NCBI RefSeq assembly: GCF_002024165.1
Contig: NZ_MWQN01000004.1
Span: 372,001-436,000, forward strand
Length of the DNA stretch: 64,000 nt
Source of the DNA: Embleya scabrispora
GTDB lineage: Bacteria; Actinomycetota; Actinomycetes; Streptomycetales; Streptomycetaceae
Direction of reading: 5' to 3'
The notes below the pieces were generated by a model. That model was not told where the DNA came from. It saw only the letters and a list, made by a program, of their open reading frames with translations, and did not search any database. Positions 1-11,014 of this stretch are shown in pieces. Position numbers and translations under genes: made by a program. Each line of letters begins with the position of its first letter. The stretch's first letter is position 1.

Positions 1-3000
1 CAGCAGGGAGCCCTGTCGGCGGTGCAGGTCGGTCAGGATGTCGCGCAGCGTACGGCCGGGGGCGCAGTCGACGCGCACCGGTAGCGTGTTGATGAACAGG
101 CCCACCATCGAGTCGATCTCGGGGAGTTCGGGCGGGCGTCCGGAGACGGTGCTACCGAAGACCACGTCCTGGCGGCCGGTCAGCCCGGCCAGGAGTACCG
201 CCCAGGACCCCTGCAGCAGTGTGCCGGCGGTGACCCCCAGTGCGGCCGCGGTCCGGGCGAGGTCACGTGCCGCCCGCGGCGGCACGGGCACCTCGATCAG
301 CCCGATCCCCGCACTGTGCCCGTCCGCGGGCGCGTCGGGGACCAGCAGGGTCGGCTCTTCGATCCCGGCCAGTTCCCCGGCCCAGGCGTCGGCCGCCGCG
401 CGCCGATCCCGCCGCGCGAGCCAGGACAGGAAGTCGCGGTAGCCGCGCACCGGGGGCAGCGCCGTACCGTCGCCCGCTGCCGCGTACAGAAGCGGCAGTT
501 CCTTCATCAGCAGTGGCACGGACCAGCCGTCGAACAGTATGTGATGGGCCGTCAGGACCAGTTCCCAGCGGTCCGCCGCCACCTTGACCAGGGAGAGCCG
601 CAGCAGTGGTGGCACCGCCGGATCGAAGTACGCGGCGTGGTCGGCGGCCAGGAACCGCTTCAGCTCCTCGTCCCGGTGCGGTGCCTCCAGCGTGCTCAAG
701 TCCAGGTGGCACCAGGGAAGTTCCACCTTTCGCGGCACTACTTGGCGCCACTCCCCCGACCTGTTCGCGGGGTACGCCGCGCCGAGGTTGGGATGCCTGT
801 CGAGCAGGGCCTGCCCGGCCGCGCGCATGCGCTCCGGCTCCACCTCGCCGGACAGGTGGAAAATGAGCTGCATGTGGTATGCGTCGACGGACGCGCTGCC
901 GGTGAGCATGGTGTGGAACAGCAGACCGGACTGCATCGGGGTCAACGGCCAGACGTCGAGCAGCCCTCCGTATCGCGCCTGCCAGCCGTCCAGTTCGGCC
1001 TGGTCGATGTCCACGAGAGCGGTGTCGGACGGGGTCGGCCCGCCCGCGTCGGGGCGGCTGCCGTGGTCGGCGAGTGCTTCCAGCGCCGTGCGCCACAGGT
1101 CCGTCACGTTTTGTACGTCACGGTGGGACAGCAGGTTCTCGGGGTAGCCGATCCTGGCTTCGAGGCGGGGGCCCTCGGGGAATTCGTCGACGTACGCGGT
1201 GATGTGCAACGAGGCGGGCGCGGGCAGGTCCGGCGCGGGCCCGGGGACGAGGCCCGTGGTGCCCGCGCTCGGTGTGAAGCCGAGGCCGTCGAGATCGTCG
1301 GACGTGTCCCCGACCGCGGCGGGCCGGCCCACGTAGGTGAAGGCGATCTGCCCGGTGGGGTGCGGGCGCAGGACTTCGCCGGTCTCGGGGTTGAGGTGGC
1401 GCAGCAGCCCGTATCCGATGCCGTTGTCCGGGATGCCCGCGAGCTGTTCCTTGACGGCCTTGACGGCGGCTCCGGCGGCCGCCCCGCCGGCGAGCGCTTC
1501 GTCCAGGTCGACCCCGCCCACGTCGAGGCGGACGGGGAACACGCTGGTGAGCCGGCCCACGGTGCGGGACAGGTCGGCGCCCGGCACGATCGCCTCCTCC
1601 CGGCCGTGGCCCTCGACCCGCACCAGGAGCGAGGTCTCGGCGATGCCCCGCCGCTTCCGCCACCGAGCCAGCGCCAGCGCGAGCGCGGTGAGCAGGCCGA
1701 CGTCGACACCGCCGCGGAACGCGGTGGGCAGGGTGGTGAGCAGCGTCCGGGTGAGGGGTGCGGGCAGGTCCAGGTGTACGTACCGGACCGTGGACGTCAC
1801 GTCGAGGGCCGGGTCGAAGGGGCGCGGGCCAAGGTCGGGGTCGGGTCCGGTGACCACGCGTCGCCACAGGGCGAGTTCGCCGGTGCGTCGGGGCGAAGTC
1901 GCCTCCTCGGCGAGGGCGTGCGCCCACCGACGTACCGAGGTGGCGATCTCGGCGAGGCGCGGAGTGCGGCCGTCGCGGACCTGCCGCCAGGCGGCGGCCA
2001 GATCCGGGAGCAGGATGCGCCGGGAGACGTCGTCGACGACGAGGTGGTGCAGGACGATGCTCAGCCTGCCGGCGATCGTCGGGCCCGCGTCGAACCACAC
2101 GAACCGGATCATCACCCCGGCGGCCGGGGCCAACCCGTCGACAGCGTCGTCCAGTTCCCCGCGCGCCCGGTCGAACCAACCCTCGCCCCAAGCGCCGTCG
2201 ACGGGGACCCGGCGGATGAGCCCCGCCACATCGACGGCGCCGGGCGGGGCCATGTCGAGCCCCGTCGCCTCTTCGCCGTTCACCAGGGTCGAGCGCAGGA
2301 CGTCGTGCCGGTCGACGACCGCGGCCAGCGTCGCGACCAGACCGGCCTCGTCGATGCCGACGGGCAGATCGACGGTCGTCGTCATGGCGAACCGGTCGTC
2401 GCCGCCGCCCGCTTGCAGCACGTGGTGGGCCGCCGGGAGCAGCGGTGCGAAGCCGACACCTCCACCCGTCAACTCGGCGAGCACCGGCGTGTGCCGCACG
2501 TCGCCGGCCGCCTCGGCGAGTTCGGCCACGGTGCGGCATTCGAAGATCTGCCTGGGGGTGATCTCGATGCCCTGCGCCTTGGCTCGCGAGACGACCTGGA
2601 TCGAGCGGATGCTGTCGCCGCCGACGGCGAAGAAGTCGTCTTCGACGCCGACCCGTTCCAGCCCGAGTACGTCCGCGTACACCGCGGCGAGCACCTCCTC
2701 GACGGGATTGCCCGGCGCGCGGTAGGCGCCGACGGTGAACTCGGGCTCGGGCAGGGCCTTGTGGTCCAGCTTGCCGTTCGGGGTCAGCGGGACCCGGTCG
2801 ATCAGCACGAACTCCGACGGCACCATGAACTCGGGCAGCCTGGCGGCCACGAATCGGCGCAGCTCTCGCGGCGACACGGTCCCCACCAGGTCCACGTCCA
2901 GCTCGCCGAGGCCGGCCCCGCCGCCGAGGCCGGACGAGCCGGCGTCGGCACCGGCGCCGACGGGCACCGCGTAGCCCACCAGTTGCCGCTCACCGCTACG

Positions 3001-5643
3001 GTTGGCGCCGACGACGACCACGGCCTGTGCGACGCCCGGGTGTGCGGTCAGGGCGGCCTCGACCTCGCCGGGCTCGACGCGGATGCCGCGGATCTTGACC
3101 TGGGCGTCGGTGCGGCCCAGGTACTCCAGTCGACCGTCGGCGTTCCGGCGGGCAAGGTCGCCGGTACGGTACATGCGCCCACCGGGCGGCCCGTAGGGAT
3201 CGGGTACGAAGCGCTCGGCGGTCGATCCGGGACGGTCGCGGTAACCGCGCGCGACGTTGCCCGCCACGTACAACTCGCCCGGAAAGCCGGGCGGTACGGG
3301 CGCCAGTCCGGGGCCGAGCACATAGGCGCGCATGTTGCCCAGCGGCACACCGATCGGAACGGTCACCGCTTCGGGCCGCTCCTCGCCGACGGTGTGGGTG
3401 GTGGCGTAGAAGGACTCGGTCTGGCCGTACGCGTTGACCACACGCACGCCGGGAATCGCCTCGCGTACGCGCCGTACGAGCGCGGCGGGCAGCGCCTCAC
3501 CCGCCAAAACGACGGCGTCGGCCTGCAGACCGTCGCCGCACCGGTCCAGCAGCGCGGCCATGACGGACGGAACCGTGCTGATCACACCGCCTTTCCAGCC
3601 GCCGCGCTCGGCGATCGTCGGCACGTCCGGGACGACCTCGACCGTGCCTCCGGCGGCCAGGGTGGTGATCACCTCGAATACGGAGACGTCGAAGCCGATG
3701 GAGGTTCCCGCGAGCATACGGGTGCCCGCGTCGATGCCGATCGCGTCCTTCAGGCGCAGCACGCCGTTGACGATGTCGCGGTGGGTGAGGGTCACACCCT
3801 TGGGCGTACCGGTGGAGCCGGACGTGTACATCACGTACGCGGCGTTCGCGGGCCGTACCGGCGCCGGCTCCGGGCCCGGGGCCGCGCTCGTGAAGTCGAC
3901 GTCCTCGAACAGCAGATGCGGGGTCCCGGTCCTCGGGAGGGCGCGAGCCGTGTCCGCGTCGGTGAGCACGAGCGCGGGCCGCGCGTCGGCCAGGATCAGG
4001 TCCAGGCGCGCGCCGGGGTACCCGGGGTCGATCGGCAGATAGGCGGCACCTGACTCGAGCACGGCCAGCATGCCCACGACCAGTTCGACCGAGCGTGGCA
4101 GCGCCAGCCCCACCAGGGTCTCCGGGCCGATGCCCCGGCCGGTCAGCTCCCGGGCGAGGCGGTGTGACCGCACCGCCAACTCGGCGTAGGTCACTCGACG
4201 ATCCCCGAAGACCACCGCGACCGCGTCCGGATCCGCCGCCGTCCGGGCCCACAGTCGCGGAACGGTCACGTCGGGCAGCTCGACCGCCGTGTCGTCGGCG
4301 ATGCCCGGCACCTGCTCTCGCGCACCCGGCCCCAGCAGGTCCAACGAGCCGATCGCGGCGTGCGGGTTGCGTGCCGTGCCGCTGATGCAGGCCACCAGGG
4401 TGTCGGCGAATCGACGCACGTCGTCCGCGCTGTACAAGGTGCTGTTGGCGTCCACCCGGATGTGCAGGCCGCTCCTGGCGTGGCCGTCGTAGTAGATGGC
4501 GAGGTGCAGGTCGTCGAAGGCGCCCCAGGAGAAACCGGATTGCCCGTACGCGGTCGCACCGGCGTAGTCGACCTCCGGGGTGACGAAGGGCAGGATGCTG
4601 AGGGTGACTCCGAAGGGACTGGCGACCGACCCCACGTCGGCTCTCCCGGCTCCGGAACGGATGTCGGAGACCTGGTGAGCGGAGTGCCGCCCGATCTGCC
4701 ACAGCTCGCCGGAGATCGTGTGCGCGAAGTCCGGGAATCGTGTGGCCAACGGGGCGTGCACGCGGAAGGGCAGAGTGGTCGACTGCGAGCCGTAGAAGTC
4801 CCTCGCGGCCTTCGTGCGGCCGAGGGCCATCATCGAGAAGGTGAAGTCTTGGCGCCCGCCCACGTGCCGGAAGAAGACGGCGGCGGCGGCGGTCAGGAAG
4901 GCGGGCATCCGCGCGCCGATGGAGGCGGCGGCGTCGAACCACGCGTCCGTATCCCGGGTCGGCACCGCCAGTGTGTGGTGCAGCACCGTGGGGCGGCCGG
5001 CGCTGCGTTGTCCCGGCAGCCGTAGCGGTTCGGGTGCCTCGTCCAGACGCGTTCGCCAGAATTCGGCGTCCTTGGCGAACTGCGGAGAGTTCCGGTAGCG
5101 GAGGTCTTCCAGGCGGATCAGCTCCGGCCCGCCGTGGGAGCGCTCCGGTATCGGCGTGTCGTGCTTCAGGGCCCGGTAGCACTCCGCGATGCGGAGCGGC
5201 AGGAGTCGGGTCAGCGTGTAGCCGTCGGCGACGGTGTGGTGGGCGGCGAGGAACACCAGGTGGCGCGACTTCGACACGCGGGCGATCCCGGCCCGGAACA
5301 GGAGGTCGTGTTCCAGATCGAACGGCTCTCGCTCGATGGCCTCGGCCCATGCGTGGGCCGCCGATTCGGGGTCGGCGGCGGCGCTCGCGTCGTGGAAGGA
5401 GGGCGTCCAGGTGTCCGTGTCGCCCTCGCGGAGCACTTGCCGCAGCTCGTCTCCGAACCGGCGGAAGTTCACCCGTGCGGCGCTGTACTCGTGGAAGACG
5501 ACGCGCAGCGCGGCGCGCAGCAGATCCAGGTCGACATCGCCTGCGACGATCCATCTGCACGCGGGGATGTTCGGCACATCCGGCGTGATCTTCTGAGCCA
5601 GCCACAGGCTCTCCTGCGCTTGTGAAACGCCAATGGAACGCAC
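1..5643 (-). CDS. Non-ribosomal peptide synthetase, C-A-T-E-C (3' end beyond window)
   Basis: Multimodular peptide synthetase; 1,881 codons are visible from a GTG at 5643 (GAGGGAG upstream), open to the window edge. Domains in order: condensation (HHTVADG near residue 135), adenylation (about 465-960, with [11 protein letters not shown] near 605, NAYGQTES and PNGKLD), carrier protein (GGDSI, phosphopantetheine Ser near 1011), epimerization ([13 protein letters not shown] near 1199, later FTYVGRP), and a second condensation domain ([19 protein letters not shown] near 1700). The A-T-E order means the first residue is activated as L and epimerized to D; the second C domain is then expected to be of the DCL type. 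My hand-aligned specificity residues read about D-V-F-S-V-A-A-Y-A-K. This shares a pattern with Phe-type codes (D-A-W-T-V/I-A-A), but the alignment is manual. It is divergent from the 6014-10294 operon, which probably supplies a monomer. The start with a C domain means it either receives an upstream chain or is a starter (acylating) C domain. Confidence 0.93.
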   Translation of the reverse strand, partial: MRSIGVSQAQESLWLAQKITPDVPNIPACRWIVAGDVDLDLLRAALRVVFHEYSAARVNFRRFGDELRQVLREGDTDTWTPSFHDASAAADPESAAHAWAEAIEREPFDLEHDLLFRAGIARVSKSRHLVFLAAHHTVADGYTLTRLLPLRIAECYRALKHDTPIPERSHGGPELIRLEDLRYRNSPQFAKDAEFWRTRLDEAPEPLRLPGQRSAGRPTVLHHTLAVPTRDTDAWFDAAASIGARMPAFLTAAAAVFFRHVGGRQDFTFSMMALGRTKAARDFYGSQSTTLPFRVHAPLATRFPDFAHTISGELWQIGRHSAHQVSDIRSGAGRADVGSVASPFGVTLSILPFVTPEVDYAGATAYGQSGFSWGAFDDLHLAIYYDGHARSGLHIRVDANSTLYSADDVRRFADTLVACISGTARNPHAAIGSLDLLGPGAREQVPGIADDTAVELPDVTVPRLWARTAADPDAVAVVFGDRRVTYAELAVRSHRLARELTGRGIGPETLVGLALPRSVELVVGMLAVLESGAAYLPIDPGYPGARLDLILADARPALVLTDADTARALPRTGTPHLLFEDVDFTSAAPGPEPAPVRPANAAYVMYTSGSTGTPKGVTLTHRDIVNGVLRLKDAIGIDAGTRMLAGTSIGFDVSVFEVITTLAAGGTVEVVPDVPTIAERGGWKGGVISTVPSVMAALLDRCGDGLQADAVVLAGEALPAALVRRVREAIPGVRVVNAYGQTESFYATTHTVGEERPEAVTVPIGVPLGNMRAYVLGPGLAPVPPGFPGELYVAGNVARGYRDRPGSTAERFVPDPYGPPGGRMYRTGDLARRNADGRLEYLGRTDAQVKIRGIRVEPGEVEAALTAHPGVAQAVVVVGANRSGERQLVGYAVPVGAGADAGSSGLGGGAGLGELDVDLVGTVSPRELRRFVAARLPEFMVPSEFVLIDRVPLTPNGKLDHKALPEPEFTVGAYRAPGNPVEEVLAAVYADVLGLERVGVEDDFFAVGGDSIRSIQVVSRAKAQGIEITPRQIFECRTVAELAEAAGDVRHTPVLAELTGGGVGFAPLLPAAHHVLQAGGGDDRFAMTTTVDLPVGIDEAGLVATLAAVVDRHDVLRSTLVNGEEATGLDMAPPGAVDVAGLIRRVPVDGAWGEGWFDRARGELDDAVDGLAPAAGVMIRFVWFDAGPTIAGRLSIVLHHLVVDDVSRRILLPDLAAAWRQVRDGRTPRLAEIATSVRRWAHALAEEATSPRRTGELALWRRVVTGPDPDLGPRPFDPALDVTSTVRYVHLDLPAPLTRTLLTTLPTAFRGGVDVGLLTALALALARWRKRRGIAETSLLVRVEGHGREEAIVPGADLSRTVGRLTSVFPVRLDVGGVDLDEALAGGAAAGAAVKAVKEQLAGIPDNGIGYGLLRHLNPETGEVLRPHPTGQIAFTYVGRPAAVGDTSDDLDGLGFTPSAGTTGLVPGPAPDLPAPASLHITAYVDEFPEGPRLEARIGYPENLLSHRDVQNVTDLWRTALEALADHGSRPDAGGPTPSDTALVDIDQAELDGWQARYGGLLDVWPLTPMQSGLLFHTMLTGSASVDAYHMQLIFHLSGEVEPERMRAAGQALLDRHPNLGAAYPANRSGEWRQVVPRKVELPWCHLDLSTLEAPHRDEELKRFLAADHAAYFDPAVPPLLRLSLVKVAADRWELVLTAHHILFDGWSVPLLMKELPLLYAAAGDGTALPPVRGYRDFLSWLARRDRRAAADAWAGELAGIEEPTLLVPDAPADGHSAGIGLIEVPVPPRAARDLARTAAALGVTAGTLLQGSWAVLLAGLTGRQDVVFGSTVSGRPPELPEIDSMVGLFINTLPVRVDCAPGRTLRDILTDLHRRQGSLL

Positions 5644-6013
5644 CGGATTCGGCTCCCTCGTAAAGACGCGTCGGGATGATTCCCCGAATTCGGAATCCCC
5701 CGTTCCGGAACTCGGCTCCACCGACCGGCCGATGGCCCCTGGGAACATGATGCGAGAAAGCGAATTCGACGCAACTCGGCGCGCGTCGCAAGTACGGCTT
5801 TCACCGTGGAATCTTTTGTCCTGTCGACGGGACCGGTCCGGGAAAGCGGATGCGATCCGTCCGCATGATGTCCCGCGGCGAAATTGCCGGTGCGTCCCGA
5901 ACCATTGATTCCCGGGATGGGAGTACCGGATTCTGTCGAGGTGCATACTCCGGCGCCCTTGGTGTCCACCCCGGTCCCGCCAAAGATCCCATTCCATCGA
6001 AAAGGAGGTCGAA
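5644..6013. promoter_or_regulatory. Divergent intergenic region, NRPS / 2-oxo-acid elongation operon
   Basis: 370 bp with no credible gene. It must carry the promoters for both the leftward synthetase and the rightward operon. A near-perfect Shine-Dalgarno sequence, AAAGGAGGT (6001-6009), lies 5 nt before the TTG start of the rightward gene. I could not assign -35/-10 boxes with confidence. The composition is more AT-rich than the flanks around 5750-5830. Confidence 0.5.
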
Positions 6014-7276
6014 TTGAACGGCATGACCGGCCGGAGCGTGTTTCCGAGCCCTGACATCTGGTTCAACTGGAACACCATGGTCGTGGACGCCGCCCCACAC
6101 CCTACGGCGTACTCCGGAACGTTCTTCGACGAAACCCTCCGCGATGGAATCCAGGCACCCCACATCAGGAATCCCGCACCGGCTCAAAAGCGGGCCCTGA
6201 TCGACCACATGGCTCGCGCCGGGGTGCGATCCGCCGACCTGGGTTTCCCCGGGGCCGACCCGGAGGCACTGCGTGAGTGCGTGGCTCTGGCCCGGCACAT
6301 CATCGCTTCCGGACACCCGATCGTCCCGGGCTACGCCGGCCGCACCCACCCCGCGGACATCGCCGCGATCCGTGAGATCGCGGCGCGGGCCGAGACCCCG
6401 GTGGACGCCTACGTCTTCGTCGGCGTGAGCCCCATCCGGCAGTACGTCGAGGACTGGAGCATCGCCGGCATCCAGCGCAACATCGTCGATTCGGCCGCGG
6501 CCTGCCTCGACGACGAGGTCGACTTCGTCCTGGTCCTGGAGGACGCGGTGCGGTGCACCCCGGAGGTCCTCGGACAGGTCTACGACGCCGCGATCGATTC
6601 CGGAGTGAGCCGGCTGACCCTGTGCGACACCGTCGGAGCGGCCCGCCCGGAGGGTACGGCCGCGCTGCTCCACTGGACCTCCCGGTACTTCCGGAACCGG
6701 CGGCAGTCCGTCGACCTGGAATGGCACGGTCACAACGACCGGGGGCTCGCCCTGGCCAACTCCCTGACGGCGCTGGCCCTGGGCTGCGCCCGGGTGCACG
6801 GCACGATCCTGGGAATCGGGGAGCGCGCCGGGAACGCCTCCCTGGACCAGCTCATCGTCAACAGCCATCTCGACGGACACGGAACATACGACCTGAAGGC
6901 GCTCCGACAGTACGGCGAGTACGCGGCGGACGTACTCCACGTGGACATCCCGCAGAACTACCCCGCGCTGGGCCGGGACGTCTTCAAGACCAGCGCCGGG
7001 GTCCACGCCTCCGCGATCCTCAAGGCGCACCGCAAGGGCGACACGCTCGTCAAGGACAGCGTGTACTCCAGCGTCCCGGCCGGCTACCTGGGCCGCGAAC
7101 AGGAAGTGCTGATCGATCGGGCGTCGGGCACCAACAACGTTCGCTACTGGTTGACCGTTCACGGCTACGACAGCACCGACGCGTCCCTGCTCAAGAAGAT
7201 CCTGGACGGCTCCAGGGCTCATCCGGGTCCCCTCACCGACGAACAGATAGGGCGGATCATTGCGACAGCGGAGTGA
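6014..7276 (+). CDS. HphA-like 2-isopropylmalate/homocitrate synthase-family enzyme
   Basis: HMGL-like (DRE-TIM) acyl-transferring aldolase, 420 aa. It condenses acetyl-CoA with a 2-oxo acid as the first step of one-carbon chain extension. The metal and catalytic motif DETLRDG is at residues 39-45, the metal-binding WHGHND at 237-242 (H238 and H240), and a late [10 protein letters not shown] segment is present. There is no C-terminal LeuA regulatory (allosteric) domain, so it is nearer to homocitrate/benzylmalate synthases than to LeuA. The TTG start is chosen because AAGGAGG ends 5 nt upstream; an ATG at 6023 would sit 14 nt away. It overlaps the next gene by 17 bp. With the fused dehydratase and the dehydrogenase that follow, it matches the hphA-hphCD-hphB arrangement known for homophenylalanine. 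The actual 2-oxo acid substrate (phenylpyruvate, 4-hydroxyphenylpyruvate, 2-oxoglutarate or aliphatic) cannot be read from the sequence. Confidence 0.85.
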   Translation: MNGMTGRSVFPSPDIWFNWNTMVVDAAPHPTAYSGTFFDETLRDGIQAPHIRNPAPAQKRALIDHMARAGVRSADLGFPGADPEALRECVALARHIIASGHPIVPGYAGRTHPADIAAIREIAARAETPVDAYVFVGVSPIRQYVEDWSIAGIQRNIVDSAAACLDDEVDFVLVLEDAVRCTPEVLGQVYDAAIDSGVSRLTLCDTVGAARPEGTAALLHWTSRYFRNRRQSVDLEWHGHNDRGLALANSLTALALGCARVHGTILGIGERAGNASLDQLIVNSHLDGHGTYDLKALRQYGEYAADVLHVDIPQNYPALGRDVFKTSAGVHASAILKAHRKGDTLVKDSVYSSVPAGYLGREQEVLIDRASGTNNVRYWLTVHGYDSTDASLLKKILDGSRAHPGPLTDEQIGRIIATAE

Positions 7277-9245
7277 GCCCCGAGACGACGGGTCCAAGGA
7301 GCGCCGGATCCGCCTGCGCGGCAACGTCCTCGTCCTGACCGAGGACACCGACCTGGTGGCCGCCCAGTTGTCGGGGGGTGCGGCGCCCGGCGTCGCCGAA
7401 CTTCTGCGCGCGCCGCTCATGGACAACATCTCCACCGACGAGATCATCCCGGGCTGGTGCTGCTACTGGTACGACGAGAAGCTCGGTGACTACGCCTACC
7501 TGGGGCTGCGGGACGAGAAGGTCGCCGAGGGGGCCCTGAAGTCCCTCGCGCCCCGGATCATCGTCAGCGGCGAGGCGAAGGGCTGCGGCTCCTCCCGGGA
7601 ACACGCCGTCTATGCCGAGAAGTACGCCGGCGTCGAAGTCGTCTTCGCCCGGTCCTTCGAGCGCATCTACGAGCAGAACTGCCGCAACGTCGGCATCGTC
7701 ACCTGCACCGACTTCGACCTGCTGGAGTCGCTCCTCGACGGCGAGGAACTGCCGCTCGCGGCGTTCACCCGACGTGCCAACGGCATCGAGCGCGCCATCG
7801 TCGACCTCGGGGGCCTGTTCGGCTTCAATCGCCAAGGCTCGGGCCTGACCTCCGACTTCGACCCCGCCCGCCCATTGAACATCGTGGAGAAGATCCTGCA
7901 GCGCGCCCTGTCACCGCGCAACCCGCTCCCCGCGAACGCCTCGGTGCGCGTCGGCGAGTCGTACTTCGTCACCACGGACGTCCGGTTCTCGCACGAGTAC
8001 GTCACCCCCATGGCCGCGGGCATGTTCACGCGACAGTTCGGACCGCACGCCCGGCTCGAACAGCCCGACACCTGCTACTTCTTCCAGGACCACCTCTCCC
8101 TGGCCGCCCCGGTCCTGAAGCGCCGGGACAACGGTGACCGGCTCATCGCCCGGGTCGAGGATCTCGGGCTCCGGCAACGGGAGTTCGCGGAACTCGGTGG
8201 TGGACACCTCATCGGCCCCCGCGAGGGGGGCGGCAGCCGGGCGATCTGTCACAACCACATCCTGGAGCACGTCGCCCGCCCGGGGGACGTGATCATCGGT
8301 ACCGACAGTCACACCTGCACGGGCGGCGCCGTCGGCGCCCTGGCCTTCGGGGTCGGCGCCACCGACATCGCCAACGCCTGGTACAACCGCGAGACCCTGG
8401 TGAAGGTGCCGGCCGTCGTCCGCGTCGAACTCGACGGCGCGCTGCGCCCGGGCGTCTGCGCCAAGGACGTCATGCTCGGCCTGCTGGTCCACCCCGGGAT
8501 CGAGGGGAGTCGGACCCTGGGCAAGGTTCTGCTGTTCACCGGCTCCGGCGTGGGGTCGATCAGCGTGGACGAACGCGCCACCCTGTGCAACATGGCGGTG
8601 GAGGCGGGGGGCATGACCGCGTTGTTCGAAGCCGACGACGTCACTCACGCCCACCTGGCCCGCCGCACTCCGCCGGCTCCCGTCGGCGCCGTACCGACCT
8701 CGGACCCCGGTGCGCGGTACGACTCCACCGTCACCGTGGACCTGGGCTCGGTCCAACCCATGGTGGCCCTGCCGGGAAACCCGCGCAACGCCGTCCCGCT
8801 CGCCTCGGTGCGCGAGGACGTCCGCGTCGACAAGGTGTACGGCGGTTCCTGCACCGGCGGCAAGGCCGAGGACATGGACATGTACGCCGCAGTCTTCGAA
8901 CTCGCCCGCGACCAGGGACGATCGGTCCCCGCCGAGGTCCGGGCGTACATCCAGGTCGGCAGCGAGGCAGTGCTCGACCACGCCGCCGAACGCGGCTATC
9001 TGGACCTCTTCGAGCAGGTCGGCGTCACCGTCCTGCCGCCCTCGTGCGGCGCCTGCATCAACGCCGGGCCGGGTGTCTCGGAGCGGCCCGACGAAGTCAC
9101 CGTCAGCGCTCAGAACCGCAACTTCCCCGGCCGGTCCGGACCCGGCCGGGTCTATCTGGCCTCCCCGTACGTGGTCGCGGCGAGCGCCATCGCGGGACGG
9201 CTCAGCTCCGTGGAGGACATGCTCGCCACCGGAGCGCGGACATGA
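7260..9245 (+). CDS. Fused LeuD-LeuC-type hydro-lyase (aconitase family, HphCD-like)
   Basis: 661 aa, with the small swivel domain first and the catalytic [4Fe-4S] domain second. The N-terminal part has MDNISTDEIIPG and GCGSSREHA, as in LeuD. The C-terminal part carries the three cluster-cysteine motifs of the aconitase family: DSHTCTGGAVG, GGSCTGGKAED and PSCGACI. The expected reaction is isomerization of the 2-alkylmalate made by the upstream enzyme through dehydration and rehydration. LeuC and LeuD are normally separate subunits. The small-then-large fusion is the organisation described for HphCD of homophenylalanine synthesis. The TTG start at 7260 overlaps the upstream stop, so translation is probably coupled; the Shine-Dalgarno sequence is weak, so the exact start is not certain. 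Its stop overlaps the ATG of the dehydrogenase (ATGA). Confidence 0.88.
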   Translation: MRQRSEPRDDGSKERRIRLRGNVLVLTEDTDLVAAQLSGGAAPGVAELLRAPLMDNISTDEIIPGWCCYWYDEKLGDYAYLGLRDEKVAEGALKSLAPRIIVSGEAKGCGSSREHAVYAEKYAGVEVVFARSFERIYEQNCRNVGIVTCTDFDLLESLLDGEELPLAAFTRRANGIERAIVDLGGLFGFNRQGSGLTSDFDPARPLNIVEKILQRALSPRNPLPANASVRVGESYFVTTDVRFSHEYVTPMAAGMFTRQFGPHARLEQPDTCYFFQDHLSLAAPVLKRRDNGDRLIARVEDLGLRQREFAELGGGHLIGPREGGGSRAICHNHILEHVARPGDVIIGTDSHTCTGGAVGALAFGVGATDIANAWYNRETLVKVPAVVRVELDGALRPGVCAKDVMLGLLVHPGIEGSRTLGKVLLFTGSGVGSISVDERATLCNMAVEAGGMTALFEADDVTHAHLARRTPPAPVGAVPTSDPGARYDSTVTVDLGSVQPMVALPGNPRNAVPLASVREDVRVDKVYGGSCTGGKAEDMDMYAAVFELARDQGRSVPAEVRAYIQVGSEAVLDHAAERGYLDLFEQVGVTVLPPSCGACINAGPGVSERPDEVTVSAQNRNFPGRSGPGRVYLASPYVVAASAIAGRLSSVEDMLATGART

Positions 9246-10294
9246 GGATCGCCGTGATTCCCGGCGACGGAATCGGCGGCGAAGTCGTCCCGGCCGTCCT
9301 GCCCGCGCTCGAACTCCTCGGCGACCACTTCGGGTTGGGGCTCTCGTACCGAATCTTCGACTGGGGCGCCGAGCGATGGCTGGCCGAGCGGGTCGGCCTG
9401 CCGCCCGACGCGCTCGACCTGCTCGCCTCCGACTACCCCGCCATTCTCCTCGGAGCCCTGGGCGACCCCAGGATCCCCGACATGGCACATGGTCGCGACA
9501 TTTTGCTGGGCCTTCGTCGAGGCCTCGACCTGTACGTCAACTACCGACCCTTCACCCCTCGCGGCGGCGACCGGACAATCGCCCTGTTCCGGGAGAACAC
9601 CCAGGGCCTGTACGCCGGAGTCGGCGGCACCGTCTCACACGGCAGGCACCCGGCCGTGGCCATCGACGAATGCGTATACACCCGGGAGACCGTGGAGAAG
9701 TTTCTGCGCTACTGCCTGCGCACCCTGAGCGAGAGCGGTCGCGAACGGGTCACCCTGGTGCACAAGAGCAACGCCGTCCCCCACACGGGTCGCCTCTGGC
9801 AAGGGGTCTTCCGTGCCGAACTCGCCGGTTTTCCCGGGCTGGTGGGCAGTGAGGAGTACGTCGACTCCTTCTGCTACCACCTGGTGCGCGACCCCTCGCC
9901 CTACGAGGGCATCGTCGCCTCCAATCTCTTCGGCGACATCGTCAGCGACATCGGCGCGGCCCTGATGGGCGGACTCGGGCTGGCCGCCAGTGCGAGCGTG
10001 TGCCCGGAGACCGGCTGCGCCCTGTTCGAGCCGGTACACGGAAGCGCGCCCGACATCGCGGGCCGGGGCATCGCCAATCCGTATGCCGCGGCGACAGCGG
10101 TCGCCCTCATGCTCGACCACCTCGGCCATCCCCGGGCAGCGGCCCCGCTGCGCCGGGCGCTGGCCGCCGCGGCGCGAACCGACTCCGCCACCCCGGACCT
10201 GGGCGGTCACGGCACCACCGGCACCTTCATGGCGGACGTCATGAAACGGCTGGAAAAGGATCTCGCCGACGACAGGCCCGAACCCCGAACCTGA
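9242..10294 (+). CDS. Isopropylmalate/isocitrate dehydrogenase-family enzyme (HphB-like)
   Basis: 350 aa beta-decarboxylating dehydrogenase. It oxidises and decarboxylates the 3-substituted malate to give the 2-oxo acid longer by one CH2. Visible motifs are GDGIGGEV at the N terminus, RENTQGLYAG in the substrate loop, HKSNAV, the metal-binding SNLFGDIVSDIGAALMGG and the dinucleotide-site motif FEPVHGSAPDIAG. The ATG at 9242 overlaps the upstream TGA (ATGA), so this is the third gene of a coupled operon. The substrate loop differs from canonical LeuB, which suits a non-leucine substrate, but the specificity is inferred from context only. A transaminase for the final 2-oxo acid is not in the window. 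Confidence 0.88.
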   Translation: MRIAVIPGDGIGGEVVPAVLPALELLGDHFGLGLSYRIFDWGAERWLAERVGLPPDALDLLASDYPAILLGALGDPRIPDMAHGRDILLGLRRGLDLYVNYRPFTPRGGDRTIALFRENTQGLYAGVGGTVSHGRHPAVAIDECVYTRETVEKFLRYCLRTLSESGRERVTLVHKSNAVPHTGRLWQGVFRAELAGFPGLVGSEEYVDSFCYHLVRDPSPYEGIVASNLFGDIVSDIGAALMGGLGLAASASVCPETGCALFEPVHGSAPDIAGRGIANPYAAATAVALMLDHLGHPRAAAPLRRALAAAARTDSATPDLGGHGTTGTFMADVMKRLEKDLADDRPEPRT

Positions 10295-10511
10295 ACCGCG
10301 CCCCCGGCGCCGCGACTTCGCGTCGACTCGTCGGCGAGAACCCACGCCCGGTCCTCCTCCGACCACCACACCCCGGCCGGGTATCGGCGCGCCGCGCGGC
10401 CATGCGAACCCCGGCGGGTCGCCCAACTCGAATGGCCCAACCAAGTGGTGCGTTGGTTTGCGTCTCCGGTCAAACTGATCCGGGGGGCCCACCGAAGGAG
10501 GAGAGTGCGCC

Positions 10512-10970
10512 ATGTCGGACGCCGACCAGAAGATGATCGAAGCACTGATGGCGAAGAACAAGGAACTTCAGGACGAGAACAACCGGCTGAAGCAGCAGCA
10601 GGCCACGCAGAACCAGAACAGCCAGAATGGCCAGACGGCTCCCGCGGCCCATCCGCAGCCCACCAACCTCGAACTCTCGCAGGTGCGGGGCAAGCTCGGT
10701 CAGCTGATCGCCGGCAAGGCCCGTGCCCACCTCTCGGACGAGTACGGCGAGCCCATCCGAGGTCAAAGGGTCTTCTTCTTCGTCGCCGGCACCGACGTCG
10801 GTTCCGGCATCACCGACACCAACGGCGATGTGGTCGTGCAATCCAAGGCGTTCGCCGGGGACCCCCAGTCGTGGATCGGCGGGTTGGCCGACGGCTACAC
10901 GGCCGACTTCCGAGGCACCAGGGAATGGGCGCCCTCACACGCCGATGCCCCCGCCGGGGTCTCCGCCTGA
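10512..10970 (+). CDS. Hypothetical protein, N-terminal coiled coil plus Ig-like domain
   Basis: 152 aa, function unknown. Residues about 1-45 form a charged heptad-like helix (MIEALMAKNKELQDENNRLKQQ) followed by a Gln/Asn-rich linker. Residues about 60-140 look like a small beta-sandwich of the invasin/Big-1 kind (GKARAHLSDEYGEPIRGQRVFFFV, then SGITDTNGDVVV), a fold often used as a structural or binding module. There is no signal peptide or membrane segment, so it is probably cytoplasmic, or a tail/contractile-type structural piece. A clear AAGGAGG (10496-10502) lies 9 nt before the ATG. It is 217 bp after the operon and may be a separate unit ending at the 11015-11050 hairpin. Confidence 0.6.
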   Translation: MSDADQKMIEALMAKNKELQDENNRLKQQQATQNQNSQNGQTAPAAHPQPTNLELSQVRGKLGQLIAGKARAHLSDEYGEPIRGQRVFFFVAGTDVGSGITDTNGDVVVQSKAFAGDPQSWIGGLADGYTADFRGTREWAPSHADAPAGVSA

Positions 10971-11014
10971 AACGACCGCCCCGGACCGACCCCCGAACGC
11001 AAGGTCCGAACACG

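Noticed and set aside
316-4053. A 1,245-codon open frame on the + strand opposite the NRPS
   Set aside because: Shadow of the high-GC NRPS on the other strand. It has no domain and no Shine-Dalgarno; the minus-strand frame carries all C/A/T/E motifs.
3497-5791. A 764-codon minus-strand frame inside the NRPS region
   Set aside because: Arg/Pro/Gly-rich composition without motifs, out of frame with the NRPS domains, which read through at all the core motifs I checked.
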